Notes: generated by a model from the sequence alone, not told the origin. Shown: positions 29,196 through 40,008, counted from the first letter of the stretch. The stretch: 64,000 nucleotides of DNA from Pseudomonas chlororaphis (GCF_000783395.1 NZ_JSFK01000004.1:20317-84316); one strand, 5' to 3'. Numbers and translations are program-made.

Positions 29196-29974
29196 GTCGG
29201 ATCCGTCAGCGGAGGTGACTTGCGCACCATGCGCTTGCCGATCGCCAGTTGCACCCGTGCCGGCAGTTTCGACAGCGGCCACAACGCGGCCATGAACAGC
29301 GCCGGAAAGGCGATTTCCAATGGCCGATCCTTGAGCTTGGCGAAGATGTGCCGCGCGGCTTTATCCACAGGCCAGCTCAACGGCATGGGGAAATCGTTTT
29401 TCGCGGTCAGCGGTGTTTCGACGAAGCCGGGGCTGACCACGGTGACTTCGATGCCTTCGTCGGCCAGATCGATACGCAGCGATTCGAACAGGTAACGCAA
29501 ACCTGCCTTCGACGCGCCATAGGCTTCGGCCCGTGGCAGCGGCAGGTAAGTCACTGAGCTGGCGACGCCGATCAGATGCGGCGCGGTGCCTTTGCGCAGC
29601 AGCGGCAGCGCGGCTTCGATGCAATAACTGCTGGCAAGCAGGTTAGTGCGCACCACATGCTCGATGATCGAGGAATCGAACTGCTTGGCGTCGACATATT
29701 CGCAGGTGCCGGCGTTGAGAATCACCGAGTCCAGCGAACCCCAGTCGGCGGCGATCTGCTCGCCGATTTCGCGAACCGTCTGGCTGTTGGTCAGATCCCC
29801 GGGTACCACCAAAACCTGCCCTGGATAGCGTTGCGACAAGACCTTGAGCGGGGCGACCTGACGGGAACTGACTGCCAGATGCGCACCGGTTTTCAGGATC
29901 TCTTCAGCCAGCGCCGCGCCGATGCCACTGCTGGCCCCGGTCAACCAATAACGCCGTGGAGGTGTACGACTCAT
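29192..29974 (-). CDS. SDR family NAD(P)-dependent oxidoreductase
   Basis: A 260-residue classical short-chain dehydrogenase. The cofactor loop TGASSGIGAALAE lies near residue 13, NAG follows near residue 89, and the catalytic pair is YGASK near residue 153 with the preceding serine in VASSVTYL. A helical, basic C-terminal segment could associate with the membrane. It overlaps neighbours by 4 bases on both sides. Probably handles a lipid or other hydrophobic alcohol/ketone, by context only. Confidence 0.88.
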   Translation of the reverse strand: MSRTPPRRYWLTGASSGIGAALAEEILKTGAHLAVSSRQVAPLKVLSQRYPGQVLVVPGDLTNSQTVREIGEQIAADWGSLDSVILNAGTCEYVDAKQFDSSIIEHVVRTNLLASSYCIEAALPLLRKGTAPHLIGVASSVTYLPLPRAEAYGASKAGLRYLFESLRIDLADEGIEVTVVSPGFVETPLTAKNDFPMPLSWPVDKAARHIFAKLKDRPLEIAFPALFMAALWPLSKLPARVQLAIGKRMVRKSPPLTDPT

Positions 29975-30393
29975 CCCATTCTCCTTTTCAGCCAGGCAAT
30001 GACCCGGCCCAATACTGGCAGGTGTTCATACAGCAGCGCCCCGGCATCGAAGTAATCCCGGTGGCGATAAACCTTGTCGTGCCACAGCAAATGCGAGCAG
30101 CCGCTGACGCGAATCACGCGGCCATTCGCCAGGCGCGGATGGCGATAGCTCATGACCCAGCGCAAATAGCCTTCGCCGTCGCTGATCTGATCGAAGCCAT
30201 GAAAGTCGAAACGCAGCTCGCTGACGTTGGCATACAGCTCACCGAAATAGTCGCGTAACTGCGCCAGACCCTGCACCTCGTGCAGCGGGTCGGTGAAGTG
30301 AATGTCATCGCTGTACAGCTCGCCGAGGCTTTGCAGGTTGTCTTTGTTCAACGCTGAAAATTGCCGGGCGAAGCGGCGCAGGAATTCACTCAT
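29971..30393 (-). CDS. NTF2-like (SnoaL-type) protein
   Basis: A 140-residue single-domain protein with the NTF2-like cone fold: long N-terminal helix (FLRRFARQFSALNKDNLQSLG), then YSDDIHFTDPLHEVQGL and the strands ending DYFDAGALLYEHLPVLG. This family includes small hydrolases, isomerases and binding proteins, so no reaction can be named. ATG 30393 overlaps the end of the photolyase gene by 8 bases; three further residues precede it if the adjacent ATG is used. Confidence 0.82.
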   Translation of the reverse strand: MSEFLRRFARQFSALNKDNLQSLGELYSDDIHFTDPLHEVQGLAQLRDYFGELYANVSELRFDFHGFDQISDGEGYLRWVMSYRHPRLANGRVIRVSGCSHLLWHDKVYRHRDYFDAGALLYEHLPVLGRVIAWLKRRMG

Positions 30394-31831
30394 CATCGCC
30401 TCCTGAGGACGCACGCGAAGGCAGGTTCTTGAAGGCCGCCAAAGCGCGCTGACGCGAGGTGCTGAGGTTGACGATCGGTGACGGATAGTCCGCCGCGCCG
30501 AACAAACCGCCGACGTCGGCCGGGTTGTGCACTTCTTTCTTGTTGAGGCCGGCCAGTTCCGGCAGCCAGTGCTTGATGAACAGGCCTTCGCTGTCGAATT
30601 TTTCCGACTGGCTCAGCGGGTTGAATATGCGGAAATAAGGCGCCGAATCGGTGCCCGTCGACGAACTCCATTGCCAGCCACCGTTGTTCGCCGCCAGGTC
30701 GCCATCAATCAGGTGGCGCATGAAAAAGCGCTCGCCTTCGCGCCAGTCGATCAGCAGGTTTTTGGTCAGGAACATCGCCACTATCATGCGCAGGCGATTG
30801 TGCATCCAGCCGGTTTCGAGCAGTTGGCGCATCGCGGCGTCGATGATCGGCAGACCGGTGCGCGCTTCTTGCCATGCGGCAAGATCGTCCGGCGCATCAC
30901 GCCAGGCCAGCGCTTCGGTTTCCGGGCGGAAAGCGCGATGGCGGGAAACGCGGGGATAGCCGACCAGAATGTGCTTGTAGAACTCGCGCCACAGCAGTTC
31001 ATTGATCCAGGTGACCGCGCCGACCTTGCCGCTCTCGAACTCGCCCTGATTGCTTTGCAGGGCGGCATGCAGACACTGGCGCGGCGAAATCACGCCCGCC
31101 GCCAGATACGCCGAGAGCTGACTGGTGCCGGGCTTGGCCGGGAAGTCGCGTTCGCTCTGGTAGTAGTCGATCTGCGCGTCGGTGAAGGTGTCGAGACGGC
31201 GTTGTGCTTCCTTTTCGCCGGCGGGCCATAGATCGCGCAGGGATTGGCTCGGTGTGGGGAAGCCTTTCACGGAGTCGGGAATCGGGTCGCTGTCGATGGC
31301 AAGTTTTGCCTGTTTGCCGGGGGCCTTGACCAACGCCGGCATTGAGCGATGCAGGCGTTCGTAACAGACTTTGCGGAACTGGCTGAACACCTTGAAGTAG
31401 CTGTCGGTCTTGGTCAGCACCGTGCCGGGTTTGAACAGCAACTGGTCGAGATAGCTGTGAAAGGTGACGCCTTCGGCCTTTAGTGTTTCGCCTACCGCTG
31501 TATCGCGACGACTTTCATGGACGCCATATTCTTCATTGACGTGAACCGCCGCTATCTTCAGTTGCCGGCAGAGCTTGAGCAGTTCCGCCGGGGCTTGATC
31601 CCAATGCGCGGCAGTACGGATCAGCAACGGAATATTCAACGCGGCGAGGCTTTTGCTCAGCTCATCGAGGTTGCGCAACCAGAAGTCGACCTTGCACGCT
31701 GCATCGTCATGCTCAAGCCATTGCTGCGGGCTCAACAGAAACACGGCGACCGTCGGGCCGCGCGCTGCGGCAGCCGCGAGGGCGGTGTTGTCATGTTGGC
31801 GCAAGTCGCTGCGCAGCCAGATCAATTGCAT
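30386..31831 (-). CDS. phrB: Deoxyribodipyrimidine photolyase
   Basis: A 481-residue light-driven DNA repair enzyme that splits cyclobutane pyrimidine dimers. The N-terminal antenna domain starts MQLIWLRSDLRQHDNTAL; the C-terminal FAD domain carries TSQLSAYLAAGVISPRQCL, WINELLWREFYKHIL and the flavin and tryptophan-chain region WMHNRLRMIVAMFLTKNLL, DGDLAANNGGWQWSSSTGTD. ATG 31831 is the family-like start; ATG 31852 overlaps the regulator stop (TAATG) and adds seven residues. It follows the LitR-like regulator directly, the arrangement known for light-induced photolyases. Confidence 0.96.
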   Translation of the reverse strand: MQLIWLRSDLRQHDNTALAAAAARGPTVAVFLLSPQQWLEHDDAACKVDFWLRNLDELSKSLAALNIPLLIRTAAHWDQAPAELLKLCRQLKIAAVHVNEEYGVHESRRDTAVGETLKAEGVTFHSYLDQLLFKPGTVLTKTDSYFKVFSQFRKVCYERLHRSMPALVKAPGKQAKLAIDSDPIPDSVKGFPTPSQSLRDLWPAGEKEAQRRLDTFTDAQIDYYQSERDFPAKPGTSQLSAYLAAGVISPRQCLHAALQSNQGEFESGKVGAVTWINELLWREFYKHILVGYPRVSRHRAFRPETEALAWRDAPDDLAAWQEARTGLPIIDAAMRQLLETGWMHNRLRMIVAMFLTKNLLIDWREGERFFMRHLIDGDLAANNGGWQWSSSTGTDSAPYFRIFNPLSQSEKFDSEGLFIKHWLPELAGLNKKEVHNPADVGGLFGAADYPSPIVNLSTSRQRALAAFKNLPSRASSGGDDE

Positions 31832-31851
31832 GTCGGAACTCACTGCGTCCA

Positions 31852-32793
31852 TTAGATCAGCCCACGCTGAACGAGCACCTGGTGCGCTACAAGCGCATCT
31901 TCAGCCAGGAACACATCAGCCATCTCGGAAGTTCTTACGGACAACTCGGCGTGGTGGATGCATACCGTTGGTCCGACCAGCATTTTTGTACAACCGACTC
32001 CGTTCAGTAGTTTGGGCAACTGCGCAAGGTTCATGGCTTTGCTGGAATACAGCAGTACGCCACGGGCTTGCAGATGTTCGACCGCCAGCGCCAGTTCGGC
32101 GGCAGGCAGCGGCCAGTCAAACACTTGCACCGGACAATCGGCGCTGCTGATCAGCCACGCGCACAGCCACAGATGAGGTTCCAGTGGCAGGTCGGAATGA
32201 TTGATCAATAACAGCGGGGCGCCATGTAACTGACGATTGTTATGGTAGATGCGTGTGCCGAATTTGCTGCGTAACCACGAATAAAAGAATACCCGTTCCA
32301 TCTGCGCGCCGAACTGACCCTGCCAGCGCTGCTCCAGTTCCGCCAGCAGCGGCATCAGCAATTGCTCGCACAATGTGCGTGGCGGGTAGAGCGCCATGGC
32401 CTGATTGACGCTGTCGTCGAGGCTGCGTTCATTGAGTTGCGTGACGGCCGTCAGCAGTGTCTGGCGCAAGTGCTGCCAGTCGTTTTCCACCGATCCGCTG
32501 AACGCCTGCGGTGCGTCGAGCAGCGGTTTGACCTGACTGACGGCAACACCACGGTTGAGCCAAGTGAGGATGGTCAGAATCTGTTGCACGTGTTCGGCCG
32601 AATACAGCCGGTGACCCTTGGGGGTGCGTTGCGGCACGACCAGCCCGTAGCGGCGTTCCCACGCGCGCAAAGTGATCGCGTTGACGCCGGTCTGCCGCGC
32701 GACTTCGCGAATCGGCAGCCAGCCCTCGTCGAGGGCTTTCTTAAAATCCGCGCCAAGGTCTTCCTGGGCGCTGGTATCCATTTTGTCGTTCAT
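31852..32793 (-). CDS. MerR-family regulator, LitR-like (class II)
   Basis: A 313-residue repressor-type regulator. The MerR HTH spans about residues 25-95 (WLPIREVARQTGVNAITLRA, RRYGLVVPQRTPKGHRLYS). The remaining 200 residues resemble the cobalamin-binding half of CarH/LitR proteins, but I see no DxHxxG motif, so it matches the class II LitR type of P. putida, which responds to light through a LOV-protein partner instead of adenosylcobalamin. No LOV gene is in this window. The ATG overlaps the upstream stop as TAATG. It probably binds the TGTACA boxes at 33775-33852 and 35194-35248. Confidence 0.83.
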   Translation of the reverse strand: MNDKMDTSAQEDLGADFKKALDEGWLPIREVARQTGVNAITLRAWERRYGLVVPQRTPKGHRLYSAEHVQQILTILTWLNRGVAVSQVKPLLDAPQAFSGSVENDWQHLRQTLLTAVTQLNERSLDDSVNQAMALYPPRTLCEQLLMPLLAELEQRWQGQFGAQMERVFFYSWLRSKFGTRIYHNNRQLHGAPLLLINHSDLPLEPHLWLCAWLISSADCPVQVFDWPLPAAELALAVEHLQARGVLLYSSKAMNLAQLPKLLNGVGCTKMLVGPTVCIHHAELSVRTSEMADVFLAEDALVAHQVLVQRGLI

Positions 32794-33755
32794 TAGATTG
32801 CGTTTCGCAGGCTGAGGTTTTCCGGGTGCGGTTGCAGGTAAACCTGTTGCGCGATGTACGAATCCGGATGGAGGCGAAAGTGATGCTTGAGCAACGTCAA
32901 CGGCACCACCAGCGGCACGATGCCTTGGCGGTACTGGCCGATGACGTGTTGCATTTCCTGTTTGTCTTCGGCGCTGATTACCTGTTTCAGATAACCGCTG
33001 ATGTGCAGCAGCACGTTGCAGTGCGTGCCACGGGTGGCGCATTTCTTTAATGCCGCCATCAGTTCGCTGAAGTAGCGCGGGCCGAGTTCGACGGGATCGG
33101 TGTCGGCCATGTTGCCGAGCAGTTTGCCCAGCGCTTTGTATTGCGGCGGGTTGTGCGCCATCAGCAAATATTTGTAGCGCGAATGGAATTCGGTGAGGGC
33201 ACGACGACTCAGGCCATTGGCGAGGACTTGTTGCCATTCGCTGTAGGCGAACACGCGGGTGATGAAGTTCTCGCGCAGCACCGGGTCGTTGAGGCGCCCG
33301 GCTTCTTCCACGGGCAGATCCGGATGCCGTGCGCAGAACGCCTGGGCATAAATGCCGCGTCCGCCGCCATTCACCGGGGCACCGTTGGCGTGGTAGACCT
33401 TGACCCGTTCCAGACCGCAGGACGGCGATTGCTGCATGAAGATGTAGCCGCAGATGTCAGTGAGTTCGGCGGCCATTTTCTCGCCGTATTCGGCCAATGG
33501 CTGGGTGACGTTGATCGCCCGGTTCACCGTGCCGACCGCTTGTGGATGCTCAGCGTCGCCGACGAGGCGGATGGGTTCGCGCGGGATGCCCAGGCCGATG
33601 GCCACCTCGGGGCATACGGGGACAAAATCGAAATGCTCGGTGAGGGTGCGGCTGCACAGGCGCGATTCCTTGTGCCCACCGTTGTAGCGCACCTCGGCAC
33701 CCAGCAGGCAGGCGCTGATGGCGATTTTTGGCTTGGCTACGCAAGGATCAGACAT
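32793..33755 (-). CDS. DUF523 and DUF1722 domain protein (YbgA-like fusion)
   Basis: A 320-residue fusion. The N-terminal DUF523 half (about 8-165) carries the cysteine motifs ISACLLGAEVRYNGG and FVPVCPEVAIGLGIPREP plus MQQSPSCGLERVK; the C-terminal DUF1722 half (about 190-310) matches E. coli YbgA, which is also coupled to the photolyase gene. The biochemical role of both domains is unknown. ATG 33755 is used; the longer frame would run into the operator. First gene of the LitR-type operon, overlapping the regulator start by one base. Confidence 0.9.
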   Translation of the reverse strand: MSDPCVAKPKIAISACLLGAEVRYNGGHKESRLCSRTLTEHFDFVPVCPEVAIGLGIPREPIRLVGDAEHPQAVGTVNRAINVTQPLAEYGEKMAAELTDICGYIFMQQSPSCGLERVKVYHANGAPVNGGGRGIYAQAFCARHPDLPVEEAGRLNDPVLRENFITRVFAYSEWQQVLANGLSRRALTEFHSRYKYLLMAHNPPQYKALGKLLGNMADTDPVELGPRYFSELMAALKKCATRGTHCNVLLHISGYLKQVISAEDKQEMQHVIGQYRQGIVPLVVPLTLLKHHFRLHPDSYIAQQVYLQPHPENLSLRNAI

Positions 33756-33774
33756 GGGCACCTCGAATCTATAC

Positions 33775-33800
33775 CTGTACAGAGGTTGATCTCTGTACAA
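33775..33800. promoter_or_regulatory. TGTACA palindromic operator, putative LitR site 1
   Basis: CTGTACAGAG (33775-33784), 6-base spacer GTTGAT, CTCTGTACAA (33791-33800): an inverted repeat matching at nine of ten positions per arm. It lies just downstream of the likely transcription start of the operon, a good place for a repressor. Confidence 0.7.
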
Positions 33801-33801
33801 C

Positions 33802-33852
33802 TTTGCTCAGCATAGATTCATGGGTGTACAAGTCAAATTATTTGTATAACTT
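33802..33852 (-). promoter_or_regulatory. Promoter and upstream TGTACA box of the LitR/phrB operon
   Basis: On the minus strand, TTGACT (33836-33831), 16-base spacer and TATGCT (33814-33809) form a sigma-70-like promoter. The third TGTACA (33825-33830) touches the -35 box and is part of TGTACAA-N12-GTATAACTT (33825-33852), a block repeated with identical spacing at 35221-35248. MerR-family LitR binding here is inferred from the neighbouring regulator and family precedent. Confidence 0.65.
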
Positions 33853-33873
33853 TTTTGGTTGAACGCAGTTCAT

Positions 33874-33963
33874 TGTTGGAGCGAGCCTGCTCGCGAATAC
33901 GGTCTGTCAGCCAATGCATCTGTTGAATGTTAATCCGCATTCGCGAGCAAGCTCGCTCCCACA
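33874..33963. repeat. REP pair (family A)
   Basis: Inverted pair with a slightly diverged left end (TTGTTGGAGCGAGCCTGCTC) and an intact right end, separating the LitR-type promoter from the end of the Trp-rich protein gene. Confidence 0.88.
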
Positions 33964-33974
33964 ATGGTCGGTGG

Positions 33975-35248
<1,274 letters not shown>

Positions 35249-35370
35249 CTAGCGTTCTCGTTCTGACAGCTTGGCCTATGGTTAAACAATAGAGCCTGCC
35301 CGATAGAAAAGATCCCTGCTTATAAAAATAGACTAGTGATCCGGGTTAAACGCCACGCGAGGAAGATGTC

Positions 35371-36273
35371 ATGCACATATTGCTGACCGGCGGTACTGGT
35401 TTGATCGGACGTCAGCTCTGCCGACACTGGTTGGGGCAGGGCCATCGCCTGACGGTCTGGAGCCGAAAACCGGAGAAGGTCGCGAAGATCTGCGGTGCGC
35501 AGGTGCGTGGCATCGCGCGTCTGGAAGATCTCGGCGATGAGCCTGTGGACGCGATCATCAATCTGGCCGGTGCGCCGATTGCCGATCGGCCGTGGACCCA
35601 TCGCCGCAAAGCGCTGCTTTGGAGCAGTCGAATCAAGCTGACGGAAACGCTGTTGGCGTGGCTCGAAACCCGCGCGCAGAAACCGGCGTTGCTGATTTCC
35701 GGTTCGGCGATCGGCTGGTATGGCGACGGCGGTGAGCGCGAATTGACCGAAGATTCACCGCCGGTGATCGACGATTTCGCCAGCCAGTTGTGCATTGCCT
35801 GGGAGGAAACCGCGCAACGCGCCGAGGCTCAGGGCATCCGGGTGGTGCTGGTGCGAACGGGTCTGGTGCTGTCGGCCGAGGGCGGCTTTTTGTCGCGCTT
35901 GCTGTTGCCGTTCAAGCTCGCGCTGGGCGGGCCTTTGGGCAATGGTCGGCAGTGGATGCCGTGGATTCATATCAACGATCAAATCGCCCTGATTGATTTT
36001 CTTCTGCACCGCGATCAGGCCAGTGGTCCTTATAATGCGTGCGCGCCGAAACCTGTGCGCAATCGCGAATTTGCCAAGACGCTGGGCAGCGTTTTACACC
36101 GCCCGGCGTTCATGCCGATGCCGACGCTGGCGCTGAAAGTCGGTCTCGGCGAGATGTCTTTGTTGTTGCTCGGCGGCCAGAAGGCTATGCCGGCACGCTT
36201 GCTGGAAGCGGGTTTCACTTTCCAGTTCACGGATTTACGCGCGGCCCTGGATGATCTCTCCAGCCGCCTCTGA
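35371..36273 (+). CDS. TIGR01777 family epimerase (YfcH-like)
   Basis: A 300-residue extended SDR protein. The NAD(P) motif is [14 protein letters not shown] (residues 7-20), and the family blocks [14 protein letters not shown] and [13 protein letters not shown] follow, with a C-terminal DUF1731 region. Substrate is unknown in all members. It is divergent from the renalase-like operon, so the intergenic TGTACA boxes might also affect it. hemH starts 13 bases after its stop. Confidence 0.93.
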   Translation: MHILLTGGTGLIGRQLCRHWLGQGHRLTVWSRKPEKVAKICGAQVRGIARLEDLGDEPVDAIINLAGAPIADRPWTHRRKALLWSSRIKLTETLLAWLETRAQKPALLISGSAIGWYGDGGERELTEDSPPVIDDFASQLCIAWEETAQRAEAQGIRVVLVRTGLVLSAEGGFLSRLLLPFKLALGGPLGNGRQWMPWIHINDQIALIDFLLHRDQASGPYNACAPKPVRNREFAKTLGSVLHRPAFMPMPTLALKVGLGEMSLLLLGGQKAMPARLLEAGFTFQFTDLRAALDDLSSRL

Positions 36274-36286
36274 AATAGGACGTTGC

Positions 36287-37312
36287 ATGACCGATCACGC
36301 CTTGCTCCTGGTCAACCTGGGTTCCCCGGCCTCCACCTCGGTGGCCGATGTGCGCAGCTACCTCAATCAATTCCTGATGGACCCGTATGTGATCGACCTG
36401 CCGTGGCCGGTGCGGCGTCTGCTGGTGTCGCTGATCCTGGTCAAGCGCCCGGAACAATCGGCCCACGCTTACGCCTCGATCTGGTGGGAGGAGGGCTCAC
36501 CGCTGGTGGTGCTCAGCCGTCGTCTGCAACAGCAGATGACCGCACAGTGGAATCACGGCCCGGTGGAACTGGCGATGCGTTACGGCGAGCCGTCGATTGA
36601 AACCTGTTTGTTGAAGCTGGTGGCGGCGGGGCACACGCGCATCACGCTGGCGCCGCTGTATCCGCAATTCGCCGACAGCACCACGACCACGGTGATCGAA
36701 GAAGCGAAACGGGTGATTCGGCAGAAGAAACTCGACGTGCAACTGTCGGTGCTGCAGCCGTTCTACGATCAGCCGGAATACCTCGACGCGCTGGTTGAAA
36801 GCGCCCGGCCGCATCTGCAGCAGGATTACGATCACCTGTTGCTGAGCTTCCACGGTTTGCCCGAGCGGCATCTGACCAAACTCGATCCGACCGGCAATCA
36901 TTGCTTCAAGAATGACGACTGCTGCAAGAACGCCTCGCCTGCGGTATTGGCGACCTGTTATCGCGCGCAATGCCTGCGGACAGCAGCGTTGTTCGCCGAG
37001 CGCATGGGGTTGCCGGATGGCAAATGGTCGGTGTCGTTTCAGTCCCGTCTGGGGCGGGCGAAGTGGATCGAACCGTACACCGAAGCGCGGCTGGATGAGC
37101 TGGCGAAAAGCGGCGTGAAGAAGATTCTGGTGATGTGCCCGGCGTTTGTTGCCGACTGCATCGAAACGCTGGAAGAGATTGGTGATCGCGGCAAGGAACA
37201 GTTCCGCGAAGCGGGGGGCGAAGAGTTGGTGCTGGTGCCGTGTCTGAATGACGACCGGCAATGGGCGAAAGCCTTGGCCACTCTCTGCGAGCGAGCTCCG
37301 CTGGCGTTGTGA
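36287..37312 (+). CDS. hemH: Ferrochelatase
   Basis: A 341-residue enzyme inserting iron into protoporphyrin IX, last step of haem synthesis. It has [11 protein letters not shown] at the start, the catalytic histidine in [11 protein letters not shown] near residue 188, and the [15 protein letters not shown] motif near 281 with the conserved glutamate. ATG 36287 is chosen as the family start. It is probably co-transcribed with the TIGR01777 gene. Confidence 0.97.
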   Translation: MTDHALLLVNLGSPASTSVADVRSYLNQFLMDPYVIDLPWPVRRLLVSLILVKRPEQSAHAYASIWWEEGSPLVVLSRRLQQQMTAQWNHGPVELAMRYGEPSIETCLLKLVAAGHTRITLAPLYPQFADSTTTTVIEEAKRVIRQKKLDVQLSVLQPFYDQPEYLDALVESARPHLQQDYDHLLLSFHGLPERHLTKLDPTGNHCFKNDDCCKNASPAVLATCYRAQCLRTAALFAERMGLPDGKWSVSFQSRLGRAKWIEPYTEARLDELAKSGVKKILVMCPAFVADCIETLEEIGDRGKEQFREAGGEELVLVPCLNDDRQWAKALATLCERAPLAL

Positions 37313-37313
37313 T

Positions 37314-37344
37314 GATCGTTCCCACGCAGAGCGTGGGAACGATC
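37314..37344. terminator. REP-type palindrome (family C), likely terminator
   Basis: GATCGTTCCCACGC, 3-base loop, and its perfect complement: a 14-pair stem immediately after hemH and 13 bases from the convergent uraA end. It lacks a T run but is the only hairpin between these genes. The same unit appears twice at 51130-51235. Confidence 0.75.
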
Positions 37345-37356
37345 AGATCTAAAAGT

Positions 37357-38631
37357 TTAGATCAGCGGCTCATCCGCCTTCTTGTTCTTCCAGCCGTCAT
37401 TGCCCGGCAGGATCAGGTTCAGCGCAATCGCCACCACCGCGCACAGCGCGATGCCTTTGAGACCGAAGTCGTCCGGGCCGGTGCCGGTGCCGACCAGCAC
37501 ACCGCCAATGCCGAACACCAGCGTCACCGAGACAATCACCAGATTGCGCGCCTCGCCCAGATCGATCTTGTGACGGATCAGGGTGTTCATGCCCACCGCC
37601 GCGATCGAACCGAACAGCAAGCACAGAATCCCGCCCATCACCGGCACCGGAATGCTCTGCAGCAGGGCGCCGAACTTGCCGATGAACGCCAGGCTGATGG
37701 CAAAGATCGCCGCCCAGGTCATGATCTTCGGGTTGTAGTTCTTGGTCAGCATCACCGCGCCAGTGACTTCGGCGTACGTGGTGTTTGGTGGGCCGCCGAA
37801 CAGGCCGGCAGCAGTGGTGGCAATGCCATCACCGAGCAGGGTGCGATGCAGGCCTGGCTTCTTCAGATAATCGCGACCGGTCACGCTACCCACGGCAATC
37901 ACGCCGCCGATGTGTTCAATGGCCGGAGCCAATGCCACCGGAACGATGAACAGAATCGCCTGCCAGTTGAACTCCGGCGCGGTGAAATGCGGAATCGCAA
38001 ACCATGGCGCTGCGGCAATCTTCGCGGTATCAACCACGCCGAAATAGAACGCCATGGCAAAACCGACCAGCACACCGGAAATGATCGGCACCAGACGGAA
38101 GATGCCTTTACCGAACACGGCGACGATCAACGTGGTCAGCAATGCCGGCATCGAGATCATCATCGCGGTCTGGTAGTGGATCAGTTCCGAACCGTCGCCA
38201 GCCTTGCCCATTGCCATGTTTGCGGCAATCGGCGCCATGGCCAGGCCGATGGAAATGATCACCGGACCAATCACCACCGGTGGCAGCAGACGGTCGATGA
38301 AGCCCGTGCCTTTGATCTTCACGGCCAGGCCGAGGAAGGTGTAGACGAAACCGGCCGCCATCACACCGCCCATGGTCGCGGCGAGGCCGAACTGGCCCTT
38401 GGCGAGAATGATCGGGGTGATGAAAGCGAAGCTCGACGCCAGAAACACCGGCACCTGACGCCCGGTGACGATCTGGAACAGGATCGTCCCAAGACCTGCG
38501 GTAAACAGTGCCACGTTCGGGTCAAGGCCCGTGATCAGCGGCATCAGCACCAAAGCGCCGAAAGCCACGAACAGCATCTGGGCGCCGGACAGCACCGTGC
38601 GCCAGAGCGGATCGTTGAACTCTTGCTGCAT
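37357..38631 (-). CDS. uraA: Uracil permease (NCS2 family)
   Basis: A 424-residue inner-membrane nucleobase:H+ symporter with about fourteen helices. Recognisable are SGAQMLFVAFGALVLMPLI at the start, the NCS2 motif region VALAPAIEHIGGVIAVG with the substrate-binding glutamate near residue 240, and GGPPNTTYAEVTGAVM. It starts 2 bases after the upp stop, forming a uracil uptake and salvage operon. Confidence 0.95.
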   Translation of the reverse strand: MQQEFNDPLWRTVLSGAQMLFVAFGALVLMPLITGLDPNVALFTAGLGTILFQIVTGRQVPVFLASSFAFITPIILAKGQFGLAATMGGVMAAGFVYTFLGLAVKIKGTGFIDRLLPPVVIGPVIISIGLAMAPIAANMAMGKAGDGSELIHYQTAMMISMPALLTTLIVAVFGKGIFRLVPIISGVLVGFAMAFYFGVVDTAKIAAAPWFAIPHFTAPEFNWQAILFIVPVALAPAIEHIGGVIAVGSVTGRDYLKKPGLHRTLLGDGIATTAAGLFGGPPNTTYAEVTGAVMLTKNYNPKIMTWAAIFAISLAFIGKFGALLQSIPVPVMGGILCLLFGSIAAVGMNTLIRHKIDLGEARNLVIVSVTLVFGIGGVLVGTGTGPDDFGLKGIALCAVVAIALNLILPGNDGWKNKKADEPLI

Positions 38632-38633
38632 GG

Positions 38634-39272
38634 TTACGCGTCCTTCTGCTTGGTGCCGAAGATCTTGTCACCGGCGTCGCCAAGCCCTGGGATGATGTAA
38701 CCGTGCTCGTTCAAGCGCTCATCGATGGACGCGGTGTAGATGGTCACGTCCGGGTGAGCCTTTTCTACGGCGGCAATACCTTCCGGCGCGGCAACCAGCA
38801 CCATCGCGCGGATGTCTTTGCAGCCGGCTTTCTTCAGCAGGTCAATGGTCGCAACCATCGAGCTGCCAGTGGCGAGCATCGGGTCGATGATCATCGCCAA
38901 CCGTTCGTCGATTTCCGGAACCAGTTTTTCCAGATAGGTGTGCGCTTGCAGGGTTTCTTCGTTGCGGGCGACGCCCACGGCGGAAACCTTGGCACCCGGG
39001 ATCAGGCTCAGCACGCCTTCAAGCATGCCGATACCGGCGCGCAGGATCGGCACGACGGTGATCTTCTTGCCGGCGATCTTCTCGACCGACACGGTGCCGC
39101 ACCAGCCTGCAATATCGTAGGACTCCAGCGGCAAATCTTTTGTAGCTTCATAGGTCAACAGGGCGCCGACTTCCTGAGCAAGCTCACGGAAGTTCTTGGT
39201 GCTGATATCGGCGCGGCGCATCAGGCCGAGTTTATGACGGATCAGCGGATGGCGGATCTCGAGGATGGGCAT
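38634..39272 (-). CDS. upp: Uracil phosphoribosyltransferase
   Basis: A 212-residue enzyme converting uracil and PRPP to UMP. The PRPP-binding motif is [19 protein letters not shown] near residue 128, and the uracil-binding [16 protein letters not shown] is at the C-terminus. First gene of the upp-uraA operon, divergent from hpt. Confidence 0.98.
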   Translation of the reverse strand: MPILEIRHPLIRHKLGLMRRADISTKNFRELAQEVGALLTYEATKDLPLESYDIAGWCGTVSVEKIAGKKITVVPILRAGIGMLEGVLSLIPGAKVSAVGVARNEETLQAHTYLEKLVPEIDERLAMIIDPMLATGSSMVATIDLLKKAGCKDIRAMVLVAAPEGIAAVEKAHPDVTIYTASIDERLNEHGYIIPGLGDAGDKIFGTKQKDA

Positions 39273-39299
39273 GGAAAAACTCCGGCGGCGGGCAAAAAA

Positions 39300-39350
39300 A
39301 CCGGCCTAGATTAATCTATCCGAGGGTGATGTCCTATAGGACATTCTGTA
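39300..39350. promoter_or_regulatory. Two short palindromes between upp and hpt
   Basis: AGATTAATCT (39308-39317) and GTCCTATAGGAC (39331-39342) are perfect palindromes upstream of upp. They could be operator half-elements or part of a leader; no known nucleotide-regulator box is recognised. Confidence 0.35.
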
Positions 39351-39446
39351 CGTTAGTCCATAAAGGCTTGATTCGGCCTCGCGAGATGCGTACCTTTGCC
39401 CGCTTTTCGCAGCCATACCCCCCCACATTCCCCCCTGGAGAGCGCC

Positions 39447-40004
39447 ATGTCCGCTGATCTCGAGCATATCCGTCAAATCATGCGAGAGGCTGACTGCCTG
39501 TACACCGAATCTGAAGTCGAGGCCGCCATTGCCCGCGTCGGTGCACAAATCAACGAACAACTGGCCGACAGCAACCCGGTAGTGTTCTGCGTGATGAACG
39601 GCGGGCTGATTTTCTCCGGCAAGCTGCTGACGCATCTGCAATTCCCGCTGGAAGCGTCTTACCTGCACGCGACCCGTTATCGCAACGAAACCAGCGGCGG
39701 CGACCTGTTCTGGAAGGCCAAGCCGGAAGTCTCGTTCATCGACCGCGACGTGCTGATCATCGACGACATCCTCGACGAAGGTCACACCCTCGGCGCGATC
39801 ATCGACTTCTGCAAACACGCTGGCGCGCGCAAAGTGCACACCGCCGTACTGATCGACAAGGATCACGACCGTAAAGCGCGTCCTGACCTGAAAGCCGATT
39901 TCGTTGGCCTGCCGTGCATCGACCGCTACATCTTCGGTTACGGCATGGACTACAAAGGCTACTGGCGCAACGCCAACGGGATCTTTGCCGTTAAAGGCAT
40001 GTAA
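39447..40004 (+). CDS. hpt: Hypoxanthine-guanine phosphoribosyltransferase
   Basis: A 185-residue purine salvage enzyme. The PRPP motif VLIIDDILDEGHTLGAI lies near residue 102; CVMNGGLIFSGKLL and VGLPCIDRYIFGYGMDYKGYWRN define the family. ATG 39447 has GGAG 8 bases upstream. It corresponds by position to PA4645 and is divergent from upp, so purine and pyrimidine salvage are side by side. Confidence 0.94.
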   Translation: MSADLEHIRQIMREADCLYTESEVEAAIARVGAQINEQLADSNPVVFCVMNGGLIFSGKLLTHLQFPLEASYLHATRYRNETSGGDLFWKAKPEVSFIDRDVLIIDDILDEGHTLGAIIDFCKHAGARKVHTAVLIDKDHDRKARPDLKADFVGLPCIDRYIFGYGMDYKGYWRNANGIFAVKGM

Positions 40005-40008
40005 GCAA

